Source: Prorocentrum cordatum
Lineage: Eukaryota; Sar; Dinophyceae; Prorocentrales; Prorocentraceae
Length of the DNA stretch: 25,000 nucleotides
Direction: 5' to 3'
Assembly (NCBI GenBank): GCA_963575745.1
Contig: CAUYUJ010000692.1
Span: forward strand, 465,001 to 490,000
The notes under the pieces were generated by a model. It did not search any database and was not told where the DNA came from. It saw nothing but the letters and a program-made list of their open reading frames with translations. Each line of letters opens with the position of its first letter. Position 1 is the first letter of the stretch. A program made the translations under genes and the position numbers. Of this stretch, positions 1 through 9,114 are shown piece after piece.

Positions 1-210
1 GGCAGCACGGACGTCAGCACGAATCGTGACGTTTTCTGGGGGAGGGGCCCGGGGGGTGGGGCGGCCGGGGCCAGGAACTGCCGCTATCCCGAAACATGCA
101 GAACTGCTCTCCTAGCCTCGCCGGTCAGCGATTCAGGCAACTCGATGGGCGGCAGGGGGGGGCGCTAAAACAAGGTCGCGACTCGCGCCTCGCAGCCTGG
201 GTCGCCGAGG
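1..210. other. Non-coding GC-rich left edge
   Basis: This stretch is G-rich on the plus strand, with runs such as GGGGGAGGGGCCCGGGGGG near position 40. I see no coding signal, RNA gene or repeat shared with the rest of the window before the element that begins at 211. Confidence 0.5.
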
Positions 211-391
211 TACAGTGGGGGTCCTGAAGAAGGAACCCTTCTCGTTGGGGAGGGGCTCCGTGTTCCTTGATTGTTTCACAGCTTGCCTCAGGTTTTCCTA
301 AGGTTTTCGATGGGGAATCGAAGTTTCACTTATGGGAAAGGTGGGGCCTCGTTCCTTATTTAGGGTTCCTCAGGTCAACGCCCCGACTGTA
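211..391 (+). mobile_element. TA-flanked MITE-like element, copy 1
   Basis: A short non-coding element lies between TA dinucleotides at 211-212 and 390-391. The inner ends are CAGTGGGGGTCCTGAAGAAG on the left and a right end whose reverse complement begins CAGTCGGGGCGTTGACCTGA. Both inverted ends continue into AGGAACCCT. The body holds ATGGGGAATCGAAGTTT and a near-palindromic TTTAGGGTTCCT end. A second copy in the same orientation lies at 24454-24620. Known family behaviour: TA target duplication and termini starting CAGT fit Tc1/mariner-type non-autonomous elements. There is no transposase inside, so an unseen autonomous partner would be needed for movement. The superfamily call is inference. 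Confidence 0.75.
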
Positions 392-830
392 TGTTTGTTT
401 GCGTGTTCTCCAGGGCGGCGCACCGTGGGACGCGAAGGGCGAGGGGAGGTGGCCCCGGGCCGTTCGGTGGCACGTGGGAGGCTCGTCTGTCCTCGCGGTT
501 GCGTCATTCGAGAGCATTGGCATGCGGCCGCGTTTGGTCATAGATGGGGGACGCGACGATGAGCGTCGATGCAGCGCCGAAGGACGTCGATTGGCAGAAG
601 AGCCGGCAGGGTGGCATGGGAGGCTCCCGCGAGTTGCCACAGAGGGGTAGTTTCTGTGCTCGCCCTCGAGAGGGCCGCTCGGTGCCGGAGGGCGCGGGGC
701 GTGCGGCTCTGTGGGCTCCGCGGGGCGCATCGGCGGCGGGCGCGGCGCCCGAGCTGGGCGCACAGTTTTCGGCAAAAGGGCGGCCGGGGGGTCACCACCA
801 GCGACGCACATTCAGAGCCCCGAATCATCA
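392..830. other. Non-coding GC-rich stretch
   Basis: Overlapping open frames exist on both strands here, but all are arginine/alanine/proline/glycine-rich, as expected by chance in DNA this GC-rich. I see no recognisable protein, RNA gene or repeat. Confidence 0.5.
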
Positions 831-921
831 GGGGTAACTCGGGTCAGGGCTAACTCGGGTTCCTTTTTCGGGAATCCAAACCCGAGTTACCCCGGACCCG
901 AGTTACCCCGGATAACTCGGG
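831..921. repeat. 31-bp inverted repeat built from GGGTAACTCGGGT units
   Basis: The left arm (831-861) and right arm (879-909) are reverse complements at 29 of 31 positions, separated by a 17-nt loop (862-878). Each arm is itself two tandem units of the core GTAACTCGGGT or its complement ACCCGAGTTAC. An extra half unit, GGATAACTCGGG, follows at 910-921. The structure could form a long hairpin in single-stranded DNA or RNA. I see no other copy in the window. Confidence 0.8.
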
Positions 922-999
922 CGCCCAACACATGTCCATATCCGCGCCCCCGCGGTCTGCATTCCTCGAAGGAGAGCCATCTGCATGAACATCATTGTT

Positions 1000-1040
1000 T
1001 GGCGCTCCGCGCGGAGTTCTTGGATCCGCGCGGAGCGCCA
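1000..1040. repeat. Perfect 16-bp fold-back of the GGCGCTCCGCGCGGA family
   Basis: Positions 1000-1015 and 1025-1040 are perfect reverse complements, with a 9-nt loop, GTTCTTGGA. The arm sequence TGGCGCTCCGCGCGGA followed by TTCTTGGAT recurs in both arms of the element at 7495-7673, and one related arm is seen near 6021. The upstream ATGAACATCATTG resembles the ATAAACATAAG that flanks the other copies. It is most likely a compact member of a dispersed fold-back family. Confidence 0.75.
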
Positions 1041-1282
1041 GAAGTGAAACTTTACGCCGTTTGTTCTTCTGATGTCAGCATCCGCGCCCTCGCTGTCTGT
1101 ACTCTTGGGCGCGATCCCGCGGATTACGCGGTCGCACGGAGACGTGCCGTGCGGGTTCATCCGCGAAAAAACTTGCCGCGCATCCGCGAGAAAGGAGGTT
1201 TCACGACAATCGATGTTTGTTTCGTTTGGTTCGGTTCTTACACCAAGCGTTTCTAGCATCACCTTCGACAACATCATAGGCA

Positions 1283-1350
1283 ACATGATGATGATCATCA
1301 TCATCATCGTCATCCCTCCTCCTCATCATCATCAATATCACCCAGGTGGG
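1283..1350. repeat. ATG/ATC trinucleotide-rich simple repeat
   Basis: An imperfect microsatellite of ATG, ATC and CCT triplets (for example ATGATGATGATCATCATCAT) runs through this stretch. It is partly self-complementary. It has no apparent coding role. Confidence 0.7.
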
Positions 1351-1953
1351 CTATTCAGCTCGCTGCAACAACAACTTCTGGTATACGTTTGAAGCAACAC
1401 GTCAACAAACATAGGTTGGGCGTCGTGCTCCCTGTGCGGTGATAGTGTAAACAAAGGTCGGCTCCATGCTTGCACTGCGGCGAAAAAACGTGAAACCTGG
1501 GCAACATGATCACCGTGATGTAACTACGTCGCAAGGTGGGCATGACCAGTTCCTGGGAGCAAGGTATAGGCGCCATGCTGTTTTGGCCCTGGCCCAGCAA
1601 TAGTCAACAAGACGTGGGCATCATGCTCACCTCATGCTGTCGCGTAGCCAGCTTGGTTCGAGTTGTTTGTTCCGATGAACGGCGAAGAGGGCCTCCTAAG
1701 CAACGCAAGCCTTCCCCAAAGTGAAGAGAAGTCTCTGCCATGTAGTGTTGGAGTGCGCACACAAACCGACGGCGACGATGAAGCTGGTGAACCCCACGGC
1801 GTCGTAGATGCAAGGTGGGGCGACAACGAGGATGCAGGTGCGGAATCTCTCCCATAACAAGAATGCGAATCGCTCTTGGGAGGCTGATGCGCTGAAGGAG
1901 GCAAAGGGCACGTCGAGGGCCAACAGGCAGCAGAGTTACAACAATGGAGGCAC
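1351..1953. other. Non-coding or undetected decayed 5' part of the DUF7869 pseudogene
   Basis: This stretch is less GC-rich than its surroundings. No frame stays open with a convincing protein, and I recognise no motif. Because recognisable coding remains begin at 1954, some of it may be the decayed N-terminal part or 5' flank of that gene. I cannot show this from the sequence. Confidence 0.35.
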
Positions 1954-3789
1954 ATGAAAACTACATTGTCCAATGACGAGGTCTATGAACTTGTGTTCCA
2001 ACAGTTGGTCCGCATGCAAATGATCGACGGGGCGGTATCAGGAAGCCACCAACGTTACAAAGTTCAACTTCTTGGGCTCACGGTGTGCCGACTTCTTTCC
2101 CGCGAGGTTTCCGGTATTGGCAATTCTCGTCTGGTTATATTGATGAAGTGACAAAAAAAGGCACGTTCGACCACCTCGTGACCTTCGCCACAGTACAGTA
2201 CACGGACGGGGGCAAGCTACGGTTGCGTGCAAGACGATGCTACAATGGGCACGTGACGTCTTGGTTGAACGTTTGAATCTGTGCGGCCAGCTAGCACCAT
2301 TGTTGATTATCCTGTCCCAGAACTTGCAAGAATAATGGACGATGCGCAATCCGACCCGTCCTTCTGCGCATTGCCAAATCTGGATGGCTACCACGAGTGG
2401 ATCCACGGACCGGGCGCGACGTTGCCAGCCATTGCCGCTGACGCGGGTGAAGTGCGTTGGTTGCCTCCGATGGCACTGGTTGACCTGTGGCATCTTCTGT
2501 TGTCACACGATTTTGGTCTGCGCTCGCATCCGAGCTACATATCGTGCACCAGGGTGCACAACGAGCGGTGGCACCATTGCCTTTGCATTCGGCCAAAGAT
2601 CCTTCAGTTCAAATGCGACATGCGTGAACGCCTCAAGGCCTTAAGGAAGGCAGCTACATCATCTGAGACGGCAGAGGCGGTGCGAGCAGAAAACCTCGCC
2701 CACGTGAAAGGGGCGATCCAGGACCGGTCAGTCGACGAGCGCATCCAGAGCGCAGCTCGGGAGGCCACCACGATGCCTGGCGGCGCGGCTCGCTCGCGAT
2801 ATATCCTGAATGTAGACGCCGACGCCACGGAGGAAATGAAGTTCATGCGCCCGAGAAACATCTCGGCTCAAAACGATGGCGGCGTTGTGGAGACCACAAT
2901 AACAGATGGTCGGAAGCATCGTTGATGGCATCGCAGACTGCTGCTGGCTGGCGCCACCCGACATTGTGCAGAATTCAAACCTGTCGGCCACGATGGTGGC
3001 CGATCTTTTGCAGCACGCAGCAGGTGTTCTTGAGCATCGCGAGGTTCATTGCCGACGCGTGTGCGCGTCCACTCCGACACCGCCAGAGGTGAGGTCAAGA
3101 ACCAGACATTCATGAAGTTCCTGGCGTTCCTGTCACACAGAGAACACTTCGACTGCGCAGAGATGACGCAATTTCAACCTGGACATAGCCGCGGCCGCAT
3201 TGATCAAACTTTCAGCGCCATCGGGGCGGCGCTCAATAAGGGTGCGGCGCTGGAGACGCCGAGTAACTTCAAAGCCCGCATGGAAAACGCGGGTGGGGGT
3301 GGAAACCGCCCCCTGCGAGTTTTTCCGGTGTGCGCAGTGTACGTTTGGGAATCTGTTTTGGGATCCCTTTCATGTCGCCCCAGAGCTCGGAGGCTTGCCA
3401 CGTGTTCAGATTTGTCCGCCGCGACCGCATGCGCGATCTCCCCGCCGATCTGAGCTCGGCCACCACGCAGCCCAAGTCTGGCTTCCCAGAGCTACCCGCC
3501 GAGGGCGACATCATCTTTGGCACCAGGCACTACGTCGGCCCCCAGACGTGCTCAAGTGCCAGATGTCTTCAGCCCTGGATCCTGCATGCGCGCCCATGAA
3601 CCAGGAGGCCCCGGTGCTGCCTCGGGGCGCGCGCAGCTCTCAGACCGCCAGGTCAAAGAGTTTTGGAAAACAGCTGCGACGCTGGCCCGGCCGCCGTGGA
3701 ACATGCATCGCGCAAATGAGTGGCTGACCGACCTGGTAGAGAATAACACCAAAGGCTGCGCTGAGAATTGGGTGCCCCCCCGCGATTGA
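1954..3789 (+). pseudogene. DUF7869-type protein, multiply frameshifted remnant
   Basis: Successive segments in different frames read as one protein of the DUF7869 type, whose function is unknown and which is often repetitive in protist genomes. Segments: YKVQLLGLTVCRLLSREVSG (near 2055, with the GIGNSRL motif following); EVRWLPPMALVDLWHLLLSHD and the RPKILQFKCDMRERL region in the 2281-2925 frame; then NVDADATEEMKFMRPRN near 2810. At 2906 the frame moves +1 (GSIVDGIADCCWLAPPDI). Near 3049 it moves back (RVRVHSDTARGEVKNQTF, then QFQPGHSRGRIDQTFSAI, the family's H-D-N..E.KNQ and GH-H...DQ-F-like core). Near 3290 it changes again (FRCAQCTFGNLFWDPFH), near 3390 again (HVFRFVRRDRM), and it returns by about 3600 (KEFWKTAATLARPPWNMHRA) to a stop at 3787-3789. 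Order and spacing match one ancestral gene. Stops at 2149-2151, 2266-2268 and 2923-2925 confirm loss. Long-read assembly indels could explain some shifts but probably not all of them. Confidence 0.75.
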
Positions 3790-4350
3790 CCATCTCGCGA
3801 TGGCGGCCACCAAGGGGCCCTTTGTCCCGCGCCATCCAGCAAGTGAGGCGCCTGCAGCGGCAGCCCCTGTTCGGATGGAGGACGATGCCCCGCAGAAGGA
3901 GAAGATCCGCATTGCAGGGAAGCGTACCCCGGCCAAGCGCTTCCTCCTCCCGGCGGAATCGCAACGTTGCGTCTCCCTCGATGGCACAAGGACTCCCCGG
4001 CGTCCCGCTGGAGCTGGCCAGCGAGGCAGGGGCTCCACCGAACGCGATTGCCCCACCAGCGGCGCCACGTGCGCTTCTCCCACCAATCGCGATGGCCCGA
4101 CCAGCGGCGGCACGAGCGCCTCGAGTGATTTCAGGGAGAAGGAAGCGACATCTGCTCGCCATACTTGATGAACCGAGCATCGGATGCTCTGAGTGCCGCC
4201 GCGCTGTTGGGGGCTGCGCAGAGCGCCGCGCTCGTAGGGATGTTTGGCGTTTCGCGCATGGCACGTGATGCAGACATCTGGCCTCGCACGCGTGCGATTA
4301 CCCAAGCGGCTTGCGCCATCCCGCCGACGCCAGAAGAGAGTAGTGCATGA
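3790..4350 (+). other. GC-rich tail after the DUF7869 remnant, possible decayed coding
   Basis: Ala/Arg/Pro-rich frames cover this stretch. A frame ending with a TGA at 4348-4350 reads SRMARDADIWPRTRAI and PPTPEESSA near its end. This looks less random than its neighbours and could be the C-terminal tail of a gene. An imperfect ~46-bp tandem duplication lies at about 4038-4127 (cores GCGATTGCCCCACCAGCGGC and GCGATGGCCCGACCAGCGGC). I do not recognise any protein family. Confidence 0.3.
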
Positions 4351-4829
4351 TCGCCGAAATCATTCGGGGCATTGGGGCTTGTATTTCGGTTTTCTCGGGG
4401 CCATGCTGGCTCTCATGGGGCCTTTGGAGCTGGGCGGTCTATGTCGGGCGGTTTTGTTGGCCCGGTGGGCGCGATGTTTAGTTCGCAGCCAGTTTCTCGG
4501 ACAGGATTCGGGGTTCCGGAAACGTATAGATTAGCGGGGAGGGTTGGGGCTGAGCGTGTCGCGCGCGGTCTTACCCTTACAAACGTGGGTAGGCCCTCTC
4601 AGCGTCTATGTTTGTGGGGGGCCTTTGGGCAAGGCTCAAGAAAGGCTGCGAGGGGGCAATCGTCCAGCGTTCTGGGAGCCGCTTCGGAGCGTTGTCGGGG
4701 TCTCGTGACGGCCGCTAGGGGGCGTCCACGGAGTATGGAGATGCAGTGAGGGTGTGCAGCGTTCGTGGAAGGAGTGAAGCTGGTCAAGAGGCGCGGGGAT
4801 GCATGCGCGGGGCTCTTGGGATATTTTTT
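4351..4829. other. G/T-rich non-coding DNA
   Basis: No supported gene. The plus strand is rich in G and T (for example CATTGGGGCTTGTATTTCGG), and the bias strengthens into the minisatellite that follows. Open frames here have no recognisable domains. Confidence 0.4.
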
Positions 4830-5425
4830 CAGGGGCATCTTGGAGGGCTCATCGTGGCAATTGGGAGGTTTTTGGAGCCTCTTGGGGGCCTCGTATGGGG
4901 CTTCTTTGAGGCCTCTTGGCGGCTCTTGGGGGAGCCTCGGGGGCCTTTAGGGGGCGTGGGTTCGTCTTGGGGGGACCGGCTCGAATTATCAGTTCGTTTT
5001 TGTTCTGTTGGGTCACTCGTGGGGCCCAAGAGGCCATCTTTTGGGCCGTATTTGGGGCCTAGGCCGTCTTCGGGCCATCTTGAGCCGTCTTGGGGCTTTC
5101 TTGAGAGCTTCGTGGCCCGTCTTGGGACGGTCTACGGGGCCCTTTTTGCCGTCTTGGACGCTATCAAAACGAAAAAGGGCGAGCATGCTGAAATTCCAAA
5201 TCTTCCAAAGGATTCACATTTCTCAAGGGGATGGGGCAATGTTTGCTGATAGGGCTTCTGGCGGTTCTCTGGAAGCACTCTTGGGCCGTCCTGGGGGCTT
5301 CGTGGACCGTCTCGAAGCCATCTTGGACCGTCGTGGGGCTACGCTGGGCCGTCTTGACGCTCAGCGGGACTGTCCTAGCGCACTGTGTGAATCCTCGTGG
5401 GCTGTGGGGGGGGGGTCCTTGGAGA
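4830..5425 (+). repeat. Degenerate G/T-rich minisatellite (GGGCCGTCTTGG-like)
   Basis: Short variants of GGGCCGTCTTGG and CTTGGGGGCCTC recur every ~15-25 bp in two blocks (about 4830-5160 and 5265-5380). Examples are AGGCCGTCTTCGGGCCATCTT (near 5060) and TGGGCCGTCCTGGGGGCTTC (near 5283). A less repetitive, AT-richer insert separates the blocks (5160-5262). G and T dominate one strand throughout, giving G-quadruplex potential. Open frames through it (peptides such as VDRLEAILDRRGATLGRL) follow from the repeat and do not resemble a known protein. Confidence 0.55.
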
Positions 5426-5677
5426 CCTCGGTGAGCCCAGGGGGGCATCGGGGAGCCCGGAGATCCCCCTTTGATGTGACCTTGGACCGTGTGGACGAGG
5501 GAACGGGGGTCGGCGGACTGAACCCTGCATTGCTCGAGGCCTGCCCGCGAGCATATAATTACGAGGGCTGCCCTGCGAGCCCTCGTCACCTTTGCACCTG
5601 GCGGTCGGTCCTCTAGGTCTGCCAGCCTGGATGCGTCAGCGCCCGCCCCACCCACAGGCCAGGAAGCTAGTGGCCAC
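5426..5677. other. Unassigned stretch between minisatellite and inverted-repeat element
   Basis: GC-rich sequence with no supported gene, RNA or repeat. Confidence 0.4.
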
Positions 5678-5942
5678 TGAGTGCAGAGGGCTCTAGGCCT
5701 CCCAGATGGGGTTCGAGTAGATGGGGCCGGAGGATCGCGCCACATCGCCGATGCCTCGCCGATGCATCGCCGATGCATCACTGATGCGGCTCGATGTTGA
5801 GCCTGGTGTTCTCCACGCCGACGGCGCCAATTCATCGCCGACGTCGCCAACGCATCGCCGATGCATCGGCGATGTATCGCGATCTCCAGACTCCATCTAC
5901 TCGGACCACATCTAGGGGACCTCTATGAATGCAGAGGGCCCT
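5678..5942. mobile_element. Inverted-repeat element with internal GCATCGCCGATG minisatellite and flanking direct repeat
   Basis: The arms at about 5701-5753 and 5864-5916 are reverse complements over ~53 bp at about 80% identity by eye; both contain CGAGTAGATGG and, innermost, ACATCGCCGATG. The inverted similarity extends outward to about 5694 and 5925. Between the arms lie tandem and scattered copies of the 12-mer GCATCGCCGATG, densest at 5743-5790 and 5843-5880. Just outside the arms is an imperfect direct repeat, TGAGTGCAGAGGGCTCT (5678-5694) and TGAATGCAGAGGGCCCT (5926-5942), which looks like a 16-17 bp target duplication. No protein is encoded. A non-autonomous or fold-back transposon is the best reading, but the family is unknown. 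Confidence 0.6.
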
Positions 5943-6710
5943 CCAGCAGAATGCTTGCGAAGCAGCTGCATACAAATCCACTCTTGGCTGCCCTGGACCA
6001 TCCTGGCTGGCCCGGCGCCGATCCACGAGATCCGCGGGGACATCCAGCAGGTATGTTTATGCCGCTGTTTGTCCATCTGCTCTGGCAGTACGCCGTGGGC
6101 CGTATGCAGCACAGTGCCCCCAACCCTAGGGGAAGCCATAAACAGTTTTGATCCTCACAGGTTGAGTTCCGGAGCGTCCGCACCGTTCGCTTTCTTGGCG
6201 CACGGCAGTGTGAAGGAATCTTTATTCCAGTGGGTGGTCCCAAAGCTTTCTGATTGGTCGCATCAAGTCTGCGTTGTATATATTCATGCCCCTCTGCTGC
6301 TCGTCGCTTTTTTCCACCCCTCCCCCCTCCCGTTGTGACCCCACCACGCTGCTCTCTGAATTCTCATTCCTTCCTCCCAGTGCTCCCCTAGCTAACTATC
6401 CCAATATATCCCTCTTGACGTTACTTTCGCAACCCTTCTTCCTGTTTTCTTCGCTCAGTCGGCTTGAACTGCCCCTGCTTGTTTCGGCTCATCGCCGGCG
6501 TCCCACCCTCCCTGTCCTTGGTCCAGATTTTCACTCGCATCACATAGCAGCGCCCTGCACTCACAGCCACACCGCGCTTCCCTGCGGACCACGTCAACGC
6601 CACCATAGTTAACTTCCTGCACTCCCTCCTCGCCCGTTCGTCTCCCTTCCTCCTCTCACCTCAGTCCCCGTCGTCCCCCCTTCCCCCCACTGGCGTCATT
6701 TTTTCCAGCG
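5943..6710. other. Non-coding; one fold-back family arm, then pyrimidine-rich DNA
   Basis: Near 6021-6075 (ATCCACGAGATCCGCGGGGA, then GTATGTTTATGCCGCTGTTTG) there is one diverged arm of the fold-back family seen at 1000 and 7495. From about 6297 to 6700 the plus strand is C/T-rich with scattered runs. No frame gives a recognisable protein. The CAG|GTATGT at 6048-6056 could mimic a splice donor, but there is no convincing exon before it. Confidence 0.45.
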
Positions 6711-7000
6711 CCATGCCACGGCATGGTTTTCGGTCCTTCCAAAGAGGTCTCAAAATCTAGAAAATGGCCCCCGACAAAAACCATAGGAAGTCATTACACA
6801 TTCGGTATCTTGGGCCGCAGAAGCCCCCCACTTTGGGGCGTCGCCACGCCATTGTATGTCAGGCTACGCGTTGATCTTCAACACCATGCTACGCCATGTA
6901 ATGCTATGTCCCGCTGCGACATCCGACTGTGCGAATAGAGAGGAAATCTACGCCATGGTAAGGGATGGGAGGGAGGGGTAGGATATCAGATATGACGCGA
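6711..7000. repeat. Short hairpin and scattered CGCCATG-type short repeats
   Basis: CCATGCC-AC-GGCATGG at 6711-6726 is a perfect 7-bp hairpin. Variants of (T/C)ACGCCATG(G)TAA recur near 6848, 6891 and 6951. This suggests a degenerate short-repeat field; no gene is visible. Confidence 0.35.
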
Positions 7001-7010
7001 GCGCACCTAG

Positions 7011-7295
7011 CTCGCCCCCCCCCCTTCTCCCTCCCCCCGTCCTCCCTCCTCCCTCCCCCCCCACCCCTCGTTCTCCCCCCCCCCTCCCCCTTCGCCCTCT
7101 CGGCGCCCCCCGCCCCCCCAACGCCTCCCCGCCCCGCCTCTCCCCGCCCTCCCCAGCGCGCGCGCCCGCCCCGGATCTGCGGCGCCGAGGGCGCGCGCTG
7201 GCGGGAGGCGGTGGCCTTGCTCGCCTCCTCGCGGCGCCAGGCCAGGCCGCGGGGGGGGGGGGGTGCGGCGGGGAGGGGGGCGACCACTGCTCTTA
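7011..7295. repeat. C-rich tract followed by G-rich tract
   Basis: Positions 7011-7160 are almost pure C with T (many C runs of 6-10). Positions 7190-7280 are G-rich and end in a run of about 13 G at 7250-7263. The two halves could pair imperfectly or form separate i-motif/G-quadruplex structures. The proline/arginine frames across it are low-complexity artefacts. Confidence 0.6.
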
Positions 7296-7494
7296 AGTCG
7301 GGGCACGTCCCTCTACAGAAGGAATTTTTAAACATAGTCAGAAAATAGTCTGGGGACGATGCTTTGACTATCTTTGGCTGTGTTTGAGTATTTTTGGACT
7401 GTTCCTGATTTTTCTTTCAAATCCGCCTGTAGAAGCCGAACACTGCTCGTTGGACCACTGATGGATGGTGCGTGGGTCCACCATCGAAGAGAAA

Positions 7495-7673
7495 ACAACG
7501 CCACAAACATAAAACTCTTGGCGCTCCGCGCTGATCTCTTGGATCCGCGCTGGGCCCCCCCAGCGGCGCCTCCGGCACCGCCCTTGGCGCGCTCTGCGCG
7601 CAGGGGAGGGGGGTTCTAGCGCACATCCAAGAAATCCGCGCGGAGCGCCAACAGCTTATGTTTATGGCGTTGT
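7495..7673. mobile_element. 179-bp fold-back (MITE-like) element
   Basis: The left arm (7495-7551) and right arm (7617-7673) are reverse complements at roughly 85% by eye with a 1-nt indel. From the outside in, each reads ACAACGCC(A/T), then AAACATAA, TTGGCGCTCCGCGC, and GATTTCTTGGAT or a close variant. The ~65-bp middle is GC-rich (CCCCCCAGCGGCGCCTCC onward). It is related to the compact fold-back at 1000-1040 and the lone arm at 6021. It encodes no protein. I could not find a clear target-site duplication. Name and superfamily are unknown. Confidence 0.7.
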
Positions 7674-8400
7674 CTCCTTCTTCTGCACCAGGAAGGCGGG
7701 GGGCGCGCCCCGCGAAGCTCCGCCGTGCCTGGAGGCCTTGGGGCCGCATCGCCAGGGCGTCGGGCAGTGGTGCGCCCAAATCTCCTCGTGTGATGTGAGG
7801 GGCAGAAGATGGGCGACGCAGACAAACTGGGTCGTCTGCGCTGGCATTCGCGCACAAGCTACCCGCGTAGGGTCGCGCGTGAGCGCCCTCGCTGTCGACT
7901 CGGCGTGCCGCGCTGGCGGCTCGCGTAAGCCAACGCGGGAGCCACCGCATGAGGTCGCCGTGCCATCTCGCACAAGACCAGTTGCTTTTCGTCTCTCAGG
8001 TGACCCCAGCTTCCACATGGAGGCGCTGGGCTTGGGGAGCACCCCTCACCAGGCCCCCCCCAGAGGCCCCCGTGTTGGTGCGAGAAGCCGGGAACACGTT
8101 GGGCCAGGATCAGGTCTAGCACGACCTTTGGAGGGAGGGGAGGAGGGGAGATACAGGAGGAGGCAGGGACACGGGGAGGAGCGAATGCGGGGGGAGGGGA
8201 TGTTGGGCGGGGAGGCCTCCTTATCTCGAGGAAGTGCGCACATGGACTGGGGGGCGTGGGTTGGCGACGGGCTCCGTGCCCAAACAGGCCCGCCTGCTCC
8301 GTCGCCAGATCAGGCGGCACTGGCTTCATGCTTCGGGGGGTGCCTTCCCCGAGCCGTGGATCCCGCGCCCACGCGCAAGGGCCACGGATCAGTAATCCAT
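7674..8400. other. GC-rich unassigned stretch with G-rich purine tract
   Basis: A plus-strand frame is open from 7738 to 8757, but its peptide is low in recognisable structure and crosses obvious non-coding repeats, so I do not call it a gene. Positions 8128-8205 are a G/A-rich tract (GGAGGGAGGGGAGGAGGGGA onward). Confidence 0.4.
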
Positions 8401-8439
8401 CTTTCAGGAGGGAAAGAAACACACAGACACAATGAATCC

Positions 8440-8556
8440 TCGATCCCCCAGAAAATACGGGAAAATATGGGAAGTGGGCGGGAAAACAGAAACCCAGAAA
8501 CTATAGGAAAATATGGGGAATGTTTTTATTTGTGTGTATTTATGTGTGTGTGTGTC
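8440..8556. repeat. GGGAAAATATGGG repeats and GT microsatellite
   Basis: GGGAAAATATGGGAAGTGG (8459 on) is repeated as AGGAAAATATGGGGAATG (8507 on). A T/G-rich run ending in (TG)n follows at about 8527-8554. Simple-sequence DNA. Confidence 0.6.
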
Positions 8557-8690
8557 CTTGGGCCCCTTCAATCTTCGCGTGCGCCCGACCATCCCGCATC
8601 TCTTCCTCGCGCGCGCACCCGCGCGCGTGCTGGCGGCCAGAGCTCGGCCTGCGGGCAGTCCGCAGCCGGCGCTTCGGCTCTTGGGGGGAC

Positions 8691-8810
8691 GGGGGTCAGC
8701 CAGGACGCCGGATCCTGCAGGATCCTGCGAAGACCCCCTCTGGCTGACCCGGGTTAGCGAGCCGCTCGTGGCCGCGAGGCGGCCGCGCGTATTGGCTGAC
8801 CCAGGTTTGC
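8691..8810. repeat. Nested palindromes with a third GGCTGACCC copy
   Basis: GGGTCAGCCA (8693-8702) and TGGCTGACCC (8741-8750) are perfect reverse complements. Between them, GGATCCTGCAGGATCC (8710-8725) is a perfect 16-bp palindrome. A third copy, TTGGCTGACCCAGG, follows near 8795. No function is evident. It may be the end of a repeat element or a structured DNA site. Confidence 0.6.
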
Positions 8811-9114
8811 GAAGATTTGCGTTGCAGTTTTTTTCCTGTATTGCAGTTTTTGGTTTCCTGCTGACACGGGTCTGGATTGACCCGGTTCAGAGTATCCCCG
8901 AGAGGAGCAAGAGTCCATGATAATGATTCGCTCCCAGATGTTCAGGGTTTCCATGATGTCGTGACGTTCCACAGGGGCTGCAGAAACGAGGGCCGCTTGC
9001 ATGATGGCAATCCGGAAACGCACCAAGAGCCAATCCTATCATGACATCACTCTCGCCCTATTGTCGGATCTCTCCACGGACCCTGGCCAGGCGGGGCTAG
9101 GACCAGGATAGATA
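8811..9114. other. Unassigned stretch
   Basis: No supported gene or RNA. A short duplication of TTGCAGTTTTT is present (near 8823 and 8843). Otherwise nothing is visible. Confidence 0.4.

Noticed and set aside
5050-5100. Trans-spliced leader relic (CCATCTTGAGCC-like)
   Set aside because: Only a few bases resemble the dinoflagellate leader; the surrounding minisatellite explains them.
6048-6056. Splice donor CAG|GTATGT
   Set aside because: It sits inside an arm of the fold-back family, and no coding exon precedes it.
7738-8757. 339-residue open frame
   Set aside because: It crosses purine tracts, a GT microsatellite and palindromes, and shows no domain or consistent codon bias.
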